A DNA stretch of 64,000 bases from Dehalococcoidia bacterium (lineage in GTDB: Bacteria; Chloroflexota; Dehalococcoidia; UBA2979), in NCBI GenBank assembly GCA_023228825.1, contig JALOAL010000015.1, positions 1 through 64,000 on the forward strand, given 5' to 3'. Both the position numbers and the translations under genes were made by a program. This document shows, piece after piece, positions 1 through 8,092 of this stretch. Each line of letters begins with the position of its first letter. The stretch's first letter is position 1. Under the pieces are notes generated by a model. That model was not told the DNA's origin. It did not search any database and worked only from the letters and a program-made list of their open reading frames with translations.

Positions 1-2
1 CA

Positions 3-488
3 CTACGCCGTCGTATTCGCTACCGTCCAAATCGCCGAGGTCGACCTCCGGGCCGCACCTCGCGACCAGCCGACGAGTGTCCGATATGTCCCCGAACACC
101 CGTCCGACATGTCTCCGGTCTGAACAGAGGGGGAGGGTTGGGGTGGGGGGGACTCGCTCAGCGCCCGGAAGATCGCTTCCCCAACCGCAGCGTGTTCCGT
201 CAGCGCCTCGCGATCAGAAAACCGCAGTACCCGGAACCCTGCTCGCAGCAGGTAGGTGTCCCGAGCAGCGTCGTATCCCACACGATCGGCATGCTGTGCC
301 CCATCGACCTCCACAACGAGTCGACGCTCCAGGCAGATGAAGTCCACGATGTATGGGCCGATGCGGTGCTGCCGCCGGAACTTGTGTGCCCCTACCTGGC
401 GCTGGCGCAACACCTTCCAGATCGCGCCTTCTGCGTCTGTCTGGTTGGAACGCAGTTCGCGGGCACGCCCGATACTCTTCCGTGCCAC
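3..488 (-). CDS. DUF559 (Vsr-like endonuclease fold) protein
   Basis: About 161 residues, read from a GTG at 488 that follows an AGGGGG stretch by a few bases. Residues 1-112 carry the DUF559 pattern: QTDAE near the N-terminus, FRRQHRIGPYIVDF (37-50), VVEVDGAQH (58-66) and RAGFRVLRF (82-90). The D49 / E60-x-D62 acidic cluster resembles the Vsr/restriction-endonuclease fold, so DNA cleavage or repair is an inference. The last ~48 residues are translated through a G/C-rich palindromic repeat (PPPQPSPS at 114-121) and have no family likeness, so the stop lies in repeat-derived sequence. Similar palindromes lie just upstream. The start is uncertain because the same frame stays open into the next gene region. 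Confidence 0.7.
   Translation of the reverse strand: MARKSIGRARELRSNQTDAEGAIWKVLRQRQVGAHKFRRQHRIGPYIVDFICLERRLVVEVDGAQHADRVGYDAARDTYLLRAGFRVLRFSDREALTEHAAVGEAIFRALSESPPPQPSPSVQTGDMSDGCSGTYRTLVGWSRGAARRSTSAIWTVANTTA
127..151. repeat. G-rich arm of dispersed palindrome (copy 1)
   Basis: GGGGGAGGGTTGGGGTGGGG-type sequence. Its complement, CCCACCCCAACCCTCCCCC, recurs near 583, 4483 and 30803. It encodes the PPPQPSPS part of the DUF559 tail. Confidence 0.6.
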
Positions 489-505
489 GCAGCCCCCTGC
501 TCCCA

Positions 506-530
506 CTCCCTCCCGCACGGGAGGAGGGAG
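506..530. repeat. short palindrome upstream of the DUF559 gene
   Basis: CTCCCTCCC and GGGAGGAGGGA arms around a GCAC loop. It lies just before the DUF559 start and belongs to the same GC-skewed palindrome class as the copies downstream. Confidence 0.5.
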
Positions 531-582
531 AGAGGGTAGTGGAAGCCCTGCAACAAACGGCAGGATTGGCTGGCACACGGCC

Positions 583-624
583 TTCCCCCCCACCCCCACC
601 CTCCCCCTCAAGGTGGGAGGGGGC
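583..624. repeat. dispersed GC-rich palindrome (copy 2)
   Basis: A CCCCCCACCCCCACCCTCCC arm, a short loop and a GTGGGAGGGGG arm fold back on each other. This copy lies between the divergent DUF559 and TIM-barrel genes and ends about 24 bp before the latter's start. Confidence 0.6.
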
Positions 625-647
625 CAGAGCGGCGCAGGGCGCTGGAG

Positions 648-1604
648 GTGACCACTCCCATCCCCGCATTGAGCACCATGTGGGCGGTGCAGCCGCGCTT
701 CGAGCGGGACCTGCCGGCGTTCCTCGGGCGGGCGGCCGAACTCGGCTTCGGGGGCGTCGAGGTCAACCACTCGATGGATGCGGCCCAGTGCGGGGCGGTC
801 CTCGTGGCGGCGCAGGCGGGAGGGCTCTCGGTGACCAGCGTCCACGCCCCCGCCCCGCTGGAGGTGCACCCCGGCGGCAGGGAGAATCGAGCGCTGAACC
901 TGGCATCCACAGACGAGGCGGAGCGGGCGCGCTCCGTCCGCGACCACCTGCGCTCGGTAGACCTCGCGGCTGCGGCCGGCGCGAAGGTGGTGGTGGTGCA
1001 CCTGGGGGGCGTGGGCGGGCGCTGGCTGGACGGCGAGCGGCGCCTGCGTTCGATGTACGACCGGCGCGCGCAACTGGCGGACGAGTGGGACGCCACCGTG
1101 GACGCCGCCCTCCGCGAGCGCGCCTCGAAGGCCGGACCGTGGTTGGACGCGGCGGCGCGGTCGCTCGCGGAGATGGCCGCCGTCGCCTCGGACCGAGGGG
1201 TGACGCTGGGCATCGAGACGCGGCTGGGGTTCCACGAGATCCCGCTGCCGCAGGAACTGGCCGCCCTCCTGGAGCCGTACCCGGCCGACGTCGTCGGATA
1301 CGTGCACGACGTCGGCCACGCCGAGGTGCACCACCGCCTGGGTGTGACCGACCGCTCGGCGTGGTGGGATCTGCTGGGCCCGCGCCTTGTCGCCCTCCAC
1401 CTCCACGACGTTCGAGGCCTGACGGACCACCGTGCCCCCGGCAACGGCGACGTGGACTTCCGCTGGCTGTCCCAGCGCATCGCCGCCGCGAATCCCATGG
1501 CCCTCCGCACGTTCGAGGTGGACCAGCACGAATCCGACGAGGACCTGGCCTCCGGCCTGCGCCTGCTCATCGAAACCGGCGTCGTACCACCGTACGAGCG
1601 CTGA
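648..1604 (+). CDS. sugar phosphate isomerase/epimerase-like TIM barrel protein
   Basis: 318 residues from a GTG at 648; an ATG at 678 (MWAVQPRF) is the alternative start. The sequence fits an AP-endonuclease-2/xylose-isomerase-like TIM barrel: an N-terminal strand ending in a 'GFGGVEVN' type motif, 'VTSVHAPAP', 'KVVVVHLGG' (strand 4 with a metal-ligand-type His), 'LGIETRLGFHEIP' with the conserved Glu, and late 'GYVHDVGHAEV' and 'ALHLHDVRG' His/Asp motifs. This pattern of metal ligands suggests an active isomerase/epimerase or related lyase. The substrate cannot be told. It stands alone and is convergent with DUF309, with a hairpin between them. Confidence 0.8.
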   Translation: MTTPIPALSTMWAVQPRFERDLPAFLGRAAELGFGGVEVNHSMDAAQCGAVLVAAQAGGLSVTSVHAPAPLEVHPGGRENRALNLASTDEAERARSVRDHLRSVDLAAAAGAKVVVVHLGGVGGRWLDGERRLRSMYDRRAQLADEWDATVDAALRERASKAGPWLDAAARSLAEMAAVASDRGVTLGIETRLGFHEIPLPQELAALLEPYPADVVGYVHDVGHAEVHHRLGVTDRSAWWDLLGPRLVALHLHDVRGLTDHRAPGNGDVDFRWLSQRIAAANPMALRTFEVDQHESDEDLASGLRLLIETGVVPPYER

Positions 1605-1669
1605 GCCGAAGCCTCAGTCAGTCGGACACAACAGGTCAGCCCCCGCCCGCTCGTCCTGGGATGGCATGA

Positions 1670-1688
1670 GGGCGCAGCATCTGCGCCC
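1670..1688. terminator. hairpin between convergent genes
   Basis: GGGCGCAG and CTGCGCCC form an 8-bp perfect stem with a CAT loop, between two convergent genes. There is no T-run on either strand, so termination is inferred from position and stem strength only. Further G/C-rich inverted arms flank it (about 1636-1710). Confidence 0.45.
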
Positions 1689-1722
1689 GACGGGAGCGGG
1701 GGAGACCGGGGGAGGAAGAGGG

Positions 1723-2220
1723 CTAGCCCTGGGGGACCGGGTGCGCCTCCAGCGGGGGGAGTGGCGTGCCGTTGCGCTGGGCGGCGCCGGCCTGGGCGCG
1801 GAGGTCTTCCATCCGGCGGATCCAGGCGTCCACGTCCAGCCCTCGATGCGGGGAGCCGTGCGTCCCGATGCGGGCCATCGCCCGTCCGAGGAGCGCGCGC
1901 ACGCCATGCGGGTTGCCGCGGATCCAGTGCGTGTAGCCGGCGCCCAGTTGGGCCAGGCCCTTGAAGAAGTCTTCCTCCTCGGTGCCCTTGGCGAAGCCCC
2001 AGCACGTCTCCCACGCCTCGTGGGCGCCGAAGTAGTTGCTGGCGTCGAAGAGACGGATCGCCTCCTCGTGGCACTCCTCCAGCGTCATCGAGTCGAAGTC
2101 AGGCAGATGCAGGCGGTTCGCCTCGCCCGCGCGCAGTGGCCGGCCGGCCTCGTCACGAGGGCGCTCGGGCTTGGGTGCGGGCGGCAGGGGACGTTCGGGC
2201 ATGTCGTTCGATGCGGTCAT
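1723..2220 (-). CDS. DUF309 family protein
   Basis: 165 residues from the ATG at 2220. The central part has the DUF309 signature: a run of small helices with 'CHEEAIRLFDASNYFGAHEAWETCW', followed by 'DFFKGLAQLGAGYTHW' (the motif HEAWE...W...FF.GLIQ..A) and a Gly-rich turn with 'ALLGRA'. The family is all-alpha, has no proven activity, and is common in Firmicutes and Chloroflexota. A start 21 bp upstream (GTG 2241) is open. The ATG at 2220 is preferred because TACGAT ends exactly 6 nt before it, matching the leaderless geometry seen in other genes of this window. Confidence 0.8.
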   Translation of the reverse strand: MTASNDMPERPLPPAPKPERPRDEAGRPLRAGEANRLHLPDFDSMTLEECHEEAIRLFDASNYFGAHEAWETCWGFAKGTEEEDFFKGLAQLGAGYTHWIRGNPHGVRALLGRAMARIGTHGSPHRGLDVDAWIRRMEDLRAQAGAAQRNGTPLPPLEAHPVPQG

Positions 2221-2232
2221 ACCTCTATCGTA
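2221..2232 (-). promoter_or_regulatory. leaderless-type -10 box of DUF309 gene
   Basis: TACGAT (2232-2227 on the minus strand), then AGAGGT, then ATG. The AGAGGT abuts the ATG and is too close to act as a Shine-Dalgarno, so the transcript probably begins at or next to the start codon. Confidence 0.55.
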
Positions 2233-2285
2233 CCGGCCCACCCGATCCGAGGCGCCGCCGTCCGGAGTCGCAGGAGGCCCACACG

Positions 2286-2582
2286 ATGCCGATCCTCGAA
2301 GTGGCCATGCTCAACGTTATCCCCGGCCGAGAGTCAGAGTTCGAAGCCGCCTTCCGGGAGGCCTCGACGATCATCGCGTCGAGGCCCGGCTACCGCTGGC
2401 ACCGCCTCCACCGTTGCCTGGAGGAGGGGTGGAGGTACCTGCTGACGGTGGAGTGGGAGCGGCGGGAGGACCACACGGAGGGCTTCCGTGGCTCCCCGGA
2501 GTACCGGCTCTGGCGTGCCCTGCTCCACCACTTCTATGACCCGTTCCCCGTGGTGGAGCACTTCGTGGAGGTGGCCCTCTGA
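2286..2582 (+). CDS. antibiotic-biosynthesis-monooxygenase (ABM) domain protein
   Basis: 98 residues, single small alpha/beta-barrel (dimeric ferredoxin-like fold). 'ILEVAMLNVIPGRESEFEAAF' is the typical first strand plus helix with the PG-x-E-x-x-F motif. 'YRWHRLHRCLEEGWRYLLTVEWE' gives strands 2-3, and the C-terminal 'FRGSPEYRLWRALLHHFYD' gives the final helix with 'SPEY'. AGGAGG lies about 9 nt before the ATG. The family includes monooxygenases, heme-degrading and aldolase-like enzymes, and also inactive members; which applies here is unknown. It sits divergent from DUF309 and just before proS, with no obvious functional link. Confidence 0.75.
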   Translation: MPILEVAMLNVIPGRESEFEAAFREASTIIASRPGYRWHRLHRCLEEGWRYLLTVEWERREDHTEGFRGSPEYRLWRALLHHFYDPFPVVEHFVEVAL

Positions 2583-2616
2583 CGGCCGCCCGGTAGCCGC
2601 CTCCCTCGCGCGCCCG

Positions 2617-2629
2617 TAGGATCGCGGGC
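2617..2629 (+). promoter_or_regulatory. leaderless-type -10 box of proS
   Basis: TAGGAT at 2617-2622, seven bases, then the ATG at 2630. There is no purine-rich Shine-Dalgarno in between and no clear -35. Confidence 0.55.
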
Positions 2630-4423
2630 ATGCGAATGTCACGGCACTTTGGTCACACCCTGCGCGAATTCCCCACGGAGGCGGACACGCCGAGTCATGC
2701 GCTCCTCCTGCGCGGGGGGTTCGTGGACCAGTTGATGGCGGGCGTTTACTCCTTTCTGCCGCTGGGCAACCGGGTGCGCCTCAAGATCGAGCGCATCGTG
2801 CGCGAAGAGATGGACCGTGCCGGCGGGCAGGAGGTGCGCCTCCCCGCCCTGCAGCCCATCGAGTTGTGGGAGCAGAGCGGCCGCAAGGCCGGCATGGGCG
2901 ACGTCCTCTTCCAGTTGCGCGACCGCAAAGAGCGAGGGTTGGCGCTGGGCCCCACGCACGAGGAAGTGGTGACGCGCCTGTTCAAGGACCACGCGCAGTC
3001 CTACCGCGACATGCCGGTCACCCTCTACCAGATCCAGACCAAGTTCCGTGACGAGGCCCGCCCGCGCGGCGGACTGGTGCGCGTCCGCGAGTTCACGATG
3101 AAGGACGCCTACTCCTTCGACCTGGACGACGATGGGCTGGACGAGTCCTACCGCGCGATGTTCCAGGCTTACCGGCGCATCTTCGCCCGTTGTGGCGTGC
3201 CCACCCTGCCGGTGGAGGCGGACTCCGGCGCCATTGGCGGCAAGGGCTCCCAGGAGTTCATCTTCCTCACCGAGCACGGTGAGGACACCATCGTCTTCTG
3301 CGACGCCTGCGACTACGCGGCGAACACGGAGAAGGCGGAGTTCGTGCGCCCTCCCGCAGTGGAGGGCGACCCGCTGGCCATCGAGGAGGTCGAGACGCCG
3401 GGGATCACCGCCATCGGCGACCTGACGACGTTCCTGGGCGTGGAGGCGCGCCAGACCGCGAAGGCCGTGTTCTTCATGGCCACGCCCGGGCAGGGCGCCC
3501 CCTTCCCCATCTTCGCCGTCGTCCGGGGCGACCTGGAGGCGAACGAGGTGAAACTCGCCGCCGCGCTGGGCGGCGCGGAGATGCGCGCCATGACGGACGC
3601 GGAGGTGGAGGCGCACGGCCTGGTGGCCGGCTACGCCTCGCCCATTGGCGCGCCGGAGGGCGTGCGCGTGGTGGCCGACCTCTCCATCCCGCGCTCGCCG
3701 AACCTGGTGGCGGGCGCGAACCGCGAGGGCTGGCACCTGCGCAACGTGAACTACGAGCGCGACTGGAGCGCGGCCACCGTCGCCGACATCGCCACGGCGC
3801 AGGCGGGCCACGAGTGCGCCCGCTGCGGTGGCGCCCTGGGCTTGGGCCGCGGTATCGAGATGGGGCACGTCTTCCGCCTGCAGCAGGTCTACACGGCCGC
3901 CATGGACGTGACGGTGCAGGGTGCGGACGGCGAGGCGGTGCGCCCGACCATGGGCTGCTACGGGCTGGGCGTGGAGCGCGTGATGTCCGCCGCGGTGGAG
4001 TCTCACCACGACGAAGCCGGCATTGCCTGGCCCGCCTCGATCGCGCCGTACGACGTGATCATGGTCGGCATCGGCCTCGACCGTGACGAGGAGGCCCGGC
4101 AGGACGCGGACGCGCTCTACGAGGAGTTGCAGGCTGCCGGCCTGGAGGTGCTCTTCGACGACCGCGACGAGCGCCCCGGCGTGAAGTTCAACGACGCCGA
4201 CCTGATCGGCGTGCCGGTGCGCCTCACCGTCTCCAGCCGCAACCACAAGGCCGGCGTGGTGGAGGTCAAGGTGCGCAAAGGCAACGCCGAGGCCGAAACG
4301 GTCGCCCGCGCCGAGGTCATCGCCCACGTCCAGGCCCACCGCGAGCGCCTGCTCTCGGCCCTGAACGTGGACGACGTCGAACGCCTCGCCCGCAACCGCC
4401 CCGCGGAGCGCACTGACGCCTAG
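2630..4423 (+). CDS. proS: prolyl-tRNA synthetase, bacterial type with editing insertion
   Basis: 597 residues, close to the usual ~570-residue bacterial ProRS. It opens with SRHFGHTLRE, followed by 'LLLRGGFVDQLMAGVYSFLPLGNRV' and the class II catalytic parts 'VRLPALQPIELWEQSGR', 'LALGPTHEEVVT' and 'RVREFTMKDAYSFD' (motif 2 region). The INS editing domain follows (about 220-400, with 'DYAANTEKAEF' and the YbaK-like 'AKAVFF'). 'PTMGCYGLGVERVM' is motif 3, and the C-terminal anticodon-binding domain contains 'DDRDERPGVKFNDADLIGVP'. It charges tRNA-Pro in the cytosol. The start at 2630 gives a full-length N-terminus and fits the -10 spacing for a leaderless message. Confidence 0.97.
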   Translation: MRMSRHFGHTLREFPTEADTPSHALLLRGGFVDQLMAGVYSFLPLGNRVRLKIERIVREEMDRAGGQEVRLPALQPIELWEQSGRKAGMGDVLFQLRDRKERGLALGPTHEEVVTRLFKDHAQSYRDMPVTLYQIQTKFRDEARPRGGLVRVREFTMKDAYSFDLDDDGLDESYRAMFQAYRRIFARCGVPTLPVEADSGAIGGKGSQEFIFLTEHGEDTIVFCDACDYAANTEKAEFVRPPAVEGDPLAIEEVETPGITAIGDLTTFLGVEARQTAKAVFFMATPGQGAPFPIFAVVRGDLEANEVKLAAALGGAEMRAMTDAEVEAHGLVAGYASPIGAPEGVRVVADLSIPRSPNLVAGANREGWHLRNVNYERDWSAATVADIATAQAGHECARCGGALGLGRGIEMGHVFRLQQVYTAAMDVTVQGADGEAVRPTMGCYGLGVERVMSAAVESHHDEAGIAWPASIAPYDVIMVGIGLDRDEEARQDADALYEELQAAGLEVLFDDRDERPGVKFNDADLIGVPVRLTVSSRNHKAGVVEVKVRKGNAEAETVARAEVIAHVQAHRERLLSALNVDDVERLARNRPAERTDA

Positions 4424-4482
4424 GCGGTCGCCCGCAGCCGAACGCTCGGCAGGTCCTGGGCAGGAGATCTGCCCCCATCCCA

Positions 4483-4525
4483 CCCCAACGTTCCCCCCGC
4501 AAGGGGGAGGGAGTCAGATGAGCGG
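4483..4525. repeat. dispersed GC-rich palindrome (copy 3)
   Basis: CCCACCCCAACGTTCCCCC arm, GCA loop, GGGGGAGGGAGTCAGA. The right end is identical to the copy at about 30803-30846. It lies between the convergent proS and HD-GYP genes, where nothing else is seen. Confidence 0.65.
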
Positions 4526-4588
4526 CCGGCCCGGGGCCGGCCGACGTCCGTCAGCACTCGGAGAGGCGGGGCGCCCTCGTCCCTCCCC

Positions 4589-5794
4589 TCAGGCAGCCTG
4601 GCCGTCCGCGACCGCGATGGCGAACTCAGGCTCTCGGGCCAGCGCGACCTCCACCGGATCCACGGGCTGACCGTGGCGGTCGGCGAAGAGGCGGACCCGA
4701 GGCCGGTCCGCCATCGACGGGTCGAGGGCGACGACGAGGCCCCGAGCCCCGTCCAGCGGGCCGCCGGCGAACACGACCTCCGTGCCCACGGGCCACTGCG
4801 GGAACAGGTCCAGGAACCGCCCCACCACCTCTGCGTTGAGGCATGCGCCCGCCTCCTGCGAGAGGACACGCCTCGCGGCTGCGGGGGAGAGGGCGGCCTT
4901 GCCCGGCGCGGGTGAGACCAGGCGCTCGTAGCGGTCCGCCACCGCCACCACCTCGGAGATGAGCGCAATCGGACGCGCCGAGGCGGAGGCGGATGCGCCG
5001 CGGAGCAGGCGGTTGCCTCCCGTGATCCCTGCGGGATACCCGCCGCCCGACTGCTCCTCGTGGTGTTCGAGCGCCACCAGGGGGAGCGCCGGCTGGCGGT
5101 GCTCCAGGCCGGCCAGCAGCGCCCGGCCCAGTATGGTGTGGTCCTCGTAGCGTCGTTGCTGGGCCGGTGTGCGCTGCTCCGCTGGCGTCTGGCGGATGTC
5201 CTCCGTCACCATGAGCAGGCCGAGGTCGTGCGTGAGCGCGGCCAGTGCGGCGGACGCGAGGTCCGCTTCCTGAAAGCCGATGTCAGCACCGATGCGGACG
5301 GTGAGCGCGGCGACGCCCGCGGAGTGGCCGAACAGGTCGTCCGCCCTCAGGCGCTCCGTGAGGAACCCGGCGCTCGCGTCATGCTGGGCCGCGCGCACCA
5401 CGAAGCCCGCCACGGCGGCGCGCAGGGCATCCATTGCGCCGGACGTGTCCAGCGCGCCGATGATGGGCATGGCGCGCAGGTCCTGCACCGCTCGGCTCGT
5501 GGGGCGGCCGGCCGCGCCTTCCGCCAGCCTCCAGACCACCGCGCACGCCTCGCGCAGCGCGCCGAGGAGGGGCGCGTCCGCTTGCGCAGCGTCCACGATC
5601 GGCGCGGCGTGGACACCGGTGGAGGCGCCGTCCTCGACGAAGCAGAGGTCCACGCCGTGCGCGCCCAGCGCCCGCGTGCCCCTGGGCGTCATGGTCATGC
5701 CGGCGCGGGCGAGCACCTCTCCGGAGGGCGCACGCAGGTCCCGGGCCAGCACTGCCCCCTGGATCAACGGGTCCGCGATGTGCGCACGACGCAT
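4589..5794 (-). CDS. HD-GYP-type phosphohydrolase domain protein
   Basis: 401 residues from ATG 5794. The first ~60 residues resemble the small domain found N-terminal in other HD-GYP proteins (LARDLRAPSGEVLARAGMTMT). The HD-GYP core has H157, H189-D190, H219, H244-H245 and G252-Y-P. The usual HDIGK is HDLGLL, so the conserved Gly-Lys pair is altered, although the metal-binding His/Asp and the GYP remain. HD-GYP proteins hydrolyse cyclic di-GMP; activity here is plausible but not certain. There is no receiver or membrane domain. It is divergent from nusA across a 275-bp region. Confidence 0.8.
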   Translation of the reverse strand: MRRAHIADPLIQGAVLARDLRAPSGEVLARAGMTMTPRGTRALGAHGVDLCFVEDGASTGVHAAPIVDAAQADAPLLGALREACAVVWRLAEGAAGRPTSRAVQDLRAMPIIGALDTSGAMDALRAAVAGFVVRAAQHDASAGFLTERLRADDLFGHSAGVAALTVRIGADIGFQEADLASAALAALTHDLGLLMVTEDIRQTPAEQRTPAQQRRYEDHTILGRALLAGLEHRQPALPLVALEHHEEQSGGGYPAGITGGNRLLRGASASASARPIALISEVVAVADRYERLVSPAPGKAALSPAAARRVLSQEAGACLNAEVVGRFLDLFPQWPVGTEVVFAGGPLDGARGLVVALDPSMADRPRVRLFADRHGQPVDPVEVALAREPEFAIAVADGQAA

Positions 5795-5901
5795 GGGCGT
5801 ACCGATCCCCTCGGCAGATAGTCGGCAGGACTGGCCCTGCGGAAGAGGGCGACCCTGCCGATATCCTCGCGGGGAGCGGCACGATTGTTGCGGCGCTTCT
5901 A

Positions 5902-5931
5902 TTGAGGCCCGGAGAAGCGAGGTGCTACGAT
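5902..5931 (+). promoter_or_regulatory. nusA operon promoter
   Basis: TTGAGG (5902-5907), an 18-bp spacer and TACGAT (5926-5931) form a good sigma-70-like promoter. The start of transcription is expected near 5938, about 130 bases before nusA. Confidence 0.7.
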
Positions 5932-5955
5932 GTTCCAGCAGCGCCTCCCTCCGAG

Positions 5956-5979
5956 ACGTGGCCACCGGCCACGTTTTTT
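5956..5979 (+). terminator. intrinsic terminator in the nusA leader (attenuator)
   Basis: ACGTGGCC and GGCCACGT make a perfect 8-bp stem around ACC, followed by six T residues. The gene upstream is divergent, so this is not its terminator. It lies ~20 nt after the predicted nusA start of transcription and so must be read through to express the operon. Autoregulation by NusA-stimulated termination is inferred. Confidence 0.7.
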
Positions 5980-6069
5980 GTTGGTTGAGTCGCGGCGGGC
6001 CCTGCCGAATCGGCGGGTCCTCGCAGCCGGCCGCCAGGTCTCCACGCGACGGCCGGAACGGGTCACGGA

Positions 6070-7710
6070 ATGAAGAACGAGTTCGTCATCGCGATCACCC
6101 AGTTGTCGGCGGAGAAAAACCTCGACAGCGACACCGTCTTCGCTGCGGTGGAAGCCGCCATGGCCTCCGCCCTGAAGAAGGACGACCTGCAGTACGCGGA
6201 CATCGTGGTCCAGATTGACCGCGACACCGGGGACATCCAGTCGTGGCGCCGCTACGAGGTGATGGACGACGACGACATCGAGGACGACGAGATCCAGGTC
6301 TCGCCGGAGCGCGCCGCCCGCATGGGGCACCCCGGCAAGCAGCCGGGCGAGGACATCCTCGAGAAACTCGAGGCCACACCGAACCAGGGCCGCATCGCCG
6401 CGCAGACCGCGAAGCAGGTAGTCCTGCAGCGCCTGCGCGAGGCCGAGCGCGAGTCCGTGTTCGAGGACTTCACCGGCAAGGAAGGCGAACTGGTCTCCGG
6501 CACGGTTCTGCGCGTGGAGGGCGGCCGGCGCCAGGTGATCCTGGACCTGGGCCGCACGGAGGCCGTGCTCCCGGCGGCGGAGCAGATCCGCGCCGAGCAC
6601 TACCGCGTGGGCCAGCGCCTGCGCGTCTTCGTGAAGGAGGTCTACAAGGCCTCCAAGGGGCCTCAGGTGGTGGTCTCCCGCGCGAACCCCGCGCTCCTGA
6701 AGCGCCTGTTCGAACTCGAAATCCCGGAGATCTCTCGCGGCGTGGTGGAGGTCATGGCGATTGCCCGTGACGCCGGCCACCGCGCCAAGGTGGCGGTGGT
6801 CTCCCGCCAGCACGGCATTGACCCCATCGGGGCGGTCGTGGGCGTGCGCGGCGCGCGCATCCAGAACATCATCAACGAACTCGGTGGCGAGCGCATCGAC
6901 ATCATCCGCTGGGACCCGGTGGAGGAGGCGTTCGTCGCCAACGCCCTGAGCCCGGCCGAGGTGGTCTCGATCCGCTTCGACCAGGACACCAACACCGCGT
7001 TCATCGCGGTGCCGGACAAGCAATTGAGCCTGGCGATTGGCAAGGAAGGGCAGAACGCCCGCCTGGCCGCCCAGTTGACGGGCCGCCGCATTGACATCCG
7101 CCCGGAGAGCGCCCTGATCCAGGCCGGCGAGGACATGTACCCGCCGCCGGAGCCGAACATGGAGGCGATCCCGCTGGAGCGCCCGGCGGCGACGGCCGCC
7201 GCGGCTCCCGCGCTGCCGGACAGCGTGGCGCCTTCGCAGGCGGACTACGCGCGCCCCGGCCTGCCCGGCGAGCGCACCCGCCCCGTGCCCGCCGCCGTCC
7301 CGGAGCAGGAGGAAGAGGAAGTCCGCCTCACCCCGGAGCAAGAGGTCCTGGCCGAGATCGTGGAGGCCGAGGAGGAAGTGGTCGCCGCCGTCGCGCCGGA
7401 GCCAGAGCCGGAGCGTCCGGCCCGCCCCGAGCGCACCGAGCGTCCGGCGGCTGCGGGCGGCATCCGCTTCGCAGAGGAGATCAAGGAGATCCAGCGCCTG
7501 GACGAAGACGAGGACGACCGTGGGGTCCGCCGCGACCGGCGCAAGAAGCGCCCGGGCGCCGCAGCCGCCCCCGCACGCGCGCGCGCGCCACAGCGTGCCC
7601 CTCGCCGCTTTGACCTGGACTCACTGGACGAGGACGAGATCGAAGCCGCGCTGCACGGCGACGACTTCCTGGATGACGACGATGAGGACGGCTACGAGGA
7701 CGAAGACTAG
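6070..7710 (+). CDS. nusA: transcription termination/antitermination factor NusA
   Basis: 546 residues, about 150-200 longer than compact NusA proteins. The N-terminal RNA polymerase-binding domain spans about 1-125. The S1 domain begins with GKEGELVSG at residue 137. KH1 contains 'DPIGAVVGVRGARIQNIINEL', and KH2 has 'DKQLSLAIGKEGQNARLAAQL' from residue 316. From about 350 to the end is a Pro/Ala/Glu-rich, very acidic low-complexity tail ending in a run of Asp/Glu. NusA binds RNA polymerase and nascent RNA and modulates pausing and termination. rimP, the usual upstream partner, is missing. ylxR overlaps its last 29 bp. Confidence 0.96.
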   Translation: MKNEFVIAITQLSAEKNLDSDTVFAAVEAAMASALKKDDLQYADIVVQIDRDTGDIQSWRRYEVMDDDDIEDDEIQVSPERAARMGHPGKQPGEDILEKLEATPNQGRIAAQTAKQVVLQRLREAERESVFEDFTGKEGELVSGTVLRVEGGRRQVILDLGRTEAVLPAAEQIRAEHYRVGQRLRVFVKEVYKASKGPQVVVSRANPALLKRLFELEIPEISRGVVEVMAIARDAGHRAKVAVVSRQHGIDPIGAVVGVRGARIQNIINELGGERIDIIRWDPVEEAFVANALSPAEVVSIRFDQDTNTAFIAVPDKQLSLAIGKEGQNARLAAQLTGRRIDIRPESALIQAGEDMYPPPEPNMEAIPLERPAATAAAAPALPDSVAPSQADYARPGLPGERTRPVPAAVPEQEEEEVRLTPEQEVLAEIVEAEEEVVAAVAPEPEPERPARPERTERPAAAGGIRFAEEIKEIQRLDEDEDDRGVRRDRRKKRPGAAAAPARARAPQRAPRRFDLDSLDEDEIEAALHGDDFLDDDDEDGYEDED

Positions 7711-8092
7711 CGGTACGCCTCGGCGGGTTCCGCAGCGCACGTGCGTCGCCTGTCGGCGCACGGGTGATCAGCCGTCCTTCGTCCGCATCGTCCGTTCGCC
7801 AGAGGGCGCCGTACGGGCCGACGAGGGCCGGCGCCCGGCGCCCGGCCGTGGGGCCTACCTCTGCCGGGAACGCTCCTGCTGGGAGCGTGGACTGCGTGGC
7901 GCCCTGGGCGGCGCCCTGCGGACCGCACTGACGGAAGAAGACCGCGAGGCGCTGCGTCAGGCGGCAGGACGCCTCGACATCGGCGACAGTAGTCGCGGCG
8001 GCACGGACGGGTCGGCCGCGACCGACCGCCCAACCAACGATCGCGCCCCCGCAGGGCCCCAGAGGACAGAGAGAGAAGGCGAGGAAGCATGA
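7682..8092 (+). CDS. ylxR: YlxR (DUF448) RNA-binding protein
   Basis: About 136 residues from ATG 7682, which overlaps the end of nusA by 29 bp; no later in-frame ATG/GTG precedes the domain. The YlxR core is 'RRVPQRTCVACRRTGDQPSFVRIVR', then the basic 'GRRPAPGRGAYLCRERSCWERG' and a helical end. The family forms a small RNA-binding-like fold, is usually encoded between nusA and infB as here, and has been linked to ribosome or RNase P function. The last ~35 residues are a Gly/Ser/Thr-rich extension not typical of the family. The stop codon overlaps the infB start (ATGA). Confidence 0.88.
   Translation: MRTATRTKTSGTPRRVPQRTCVACRRTGDQPSFVRIVRSPEGAVRADEGRRPAPGRGAYLCRERSCWERGLRGALGGALRTALTEEDREALRQAAGRLDIGDSSRGGTDGSAATDRPTNDRAPAGPQRTEREGEEA

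Noticed and set aside
488..1529. Continuation of the DUF559 frame upstream as one 508-codon protein
   Set aside because: The upstream part is antisense to the TIM-barrel gene and low complexity; the family core starts near 488.
5956..5979. The nusA leader hairpin as terminator of the upstream gene
   Set aside because: The upstream gene is on the other strand and transcribed away from it.
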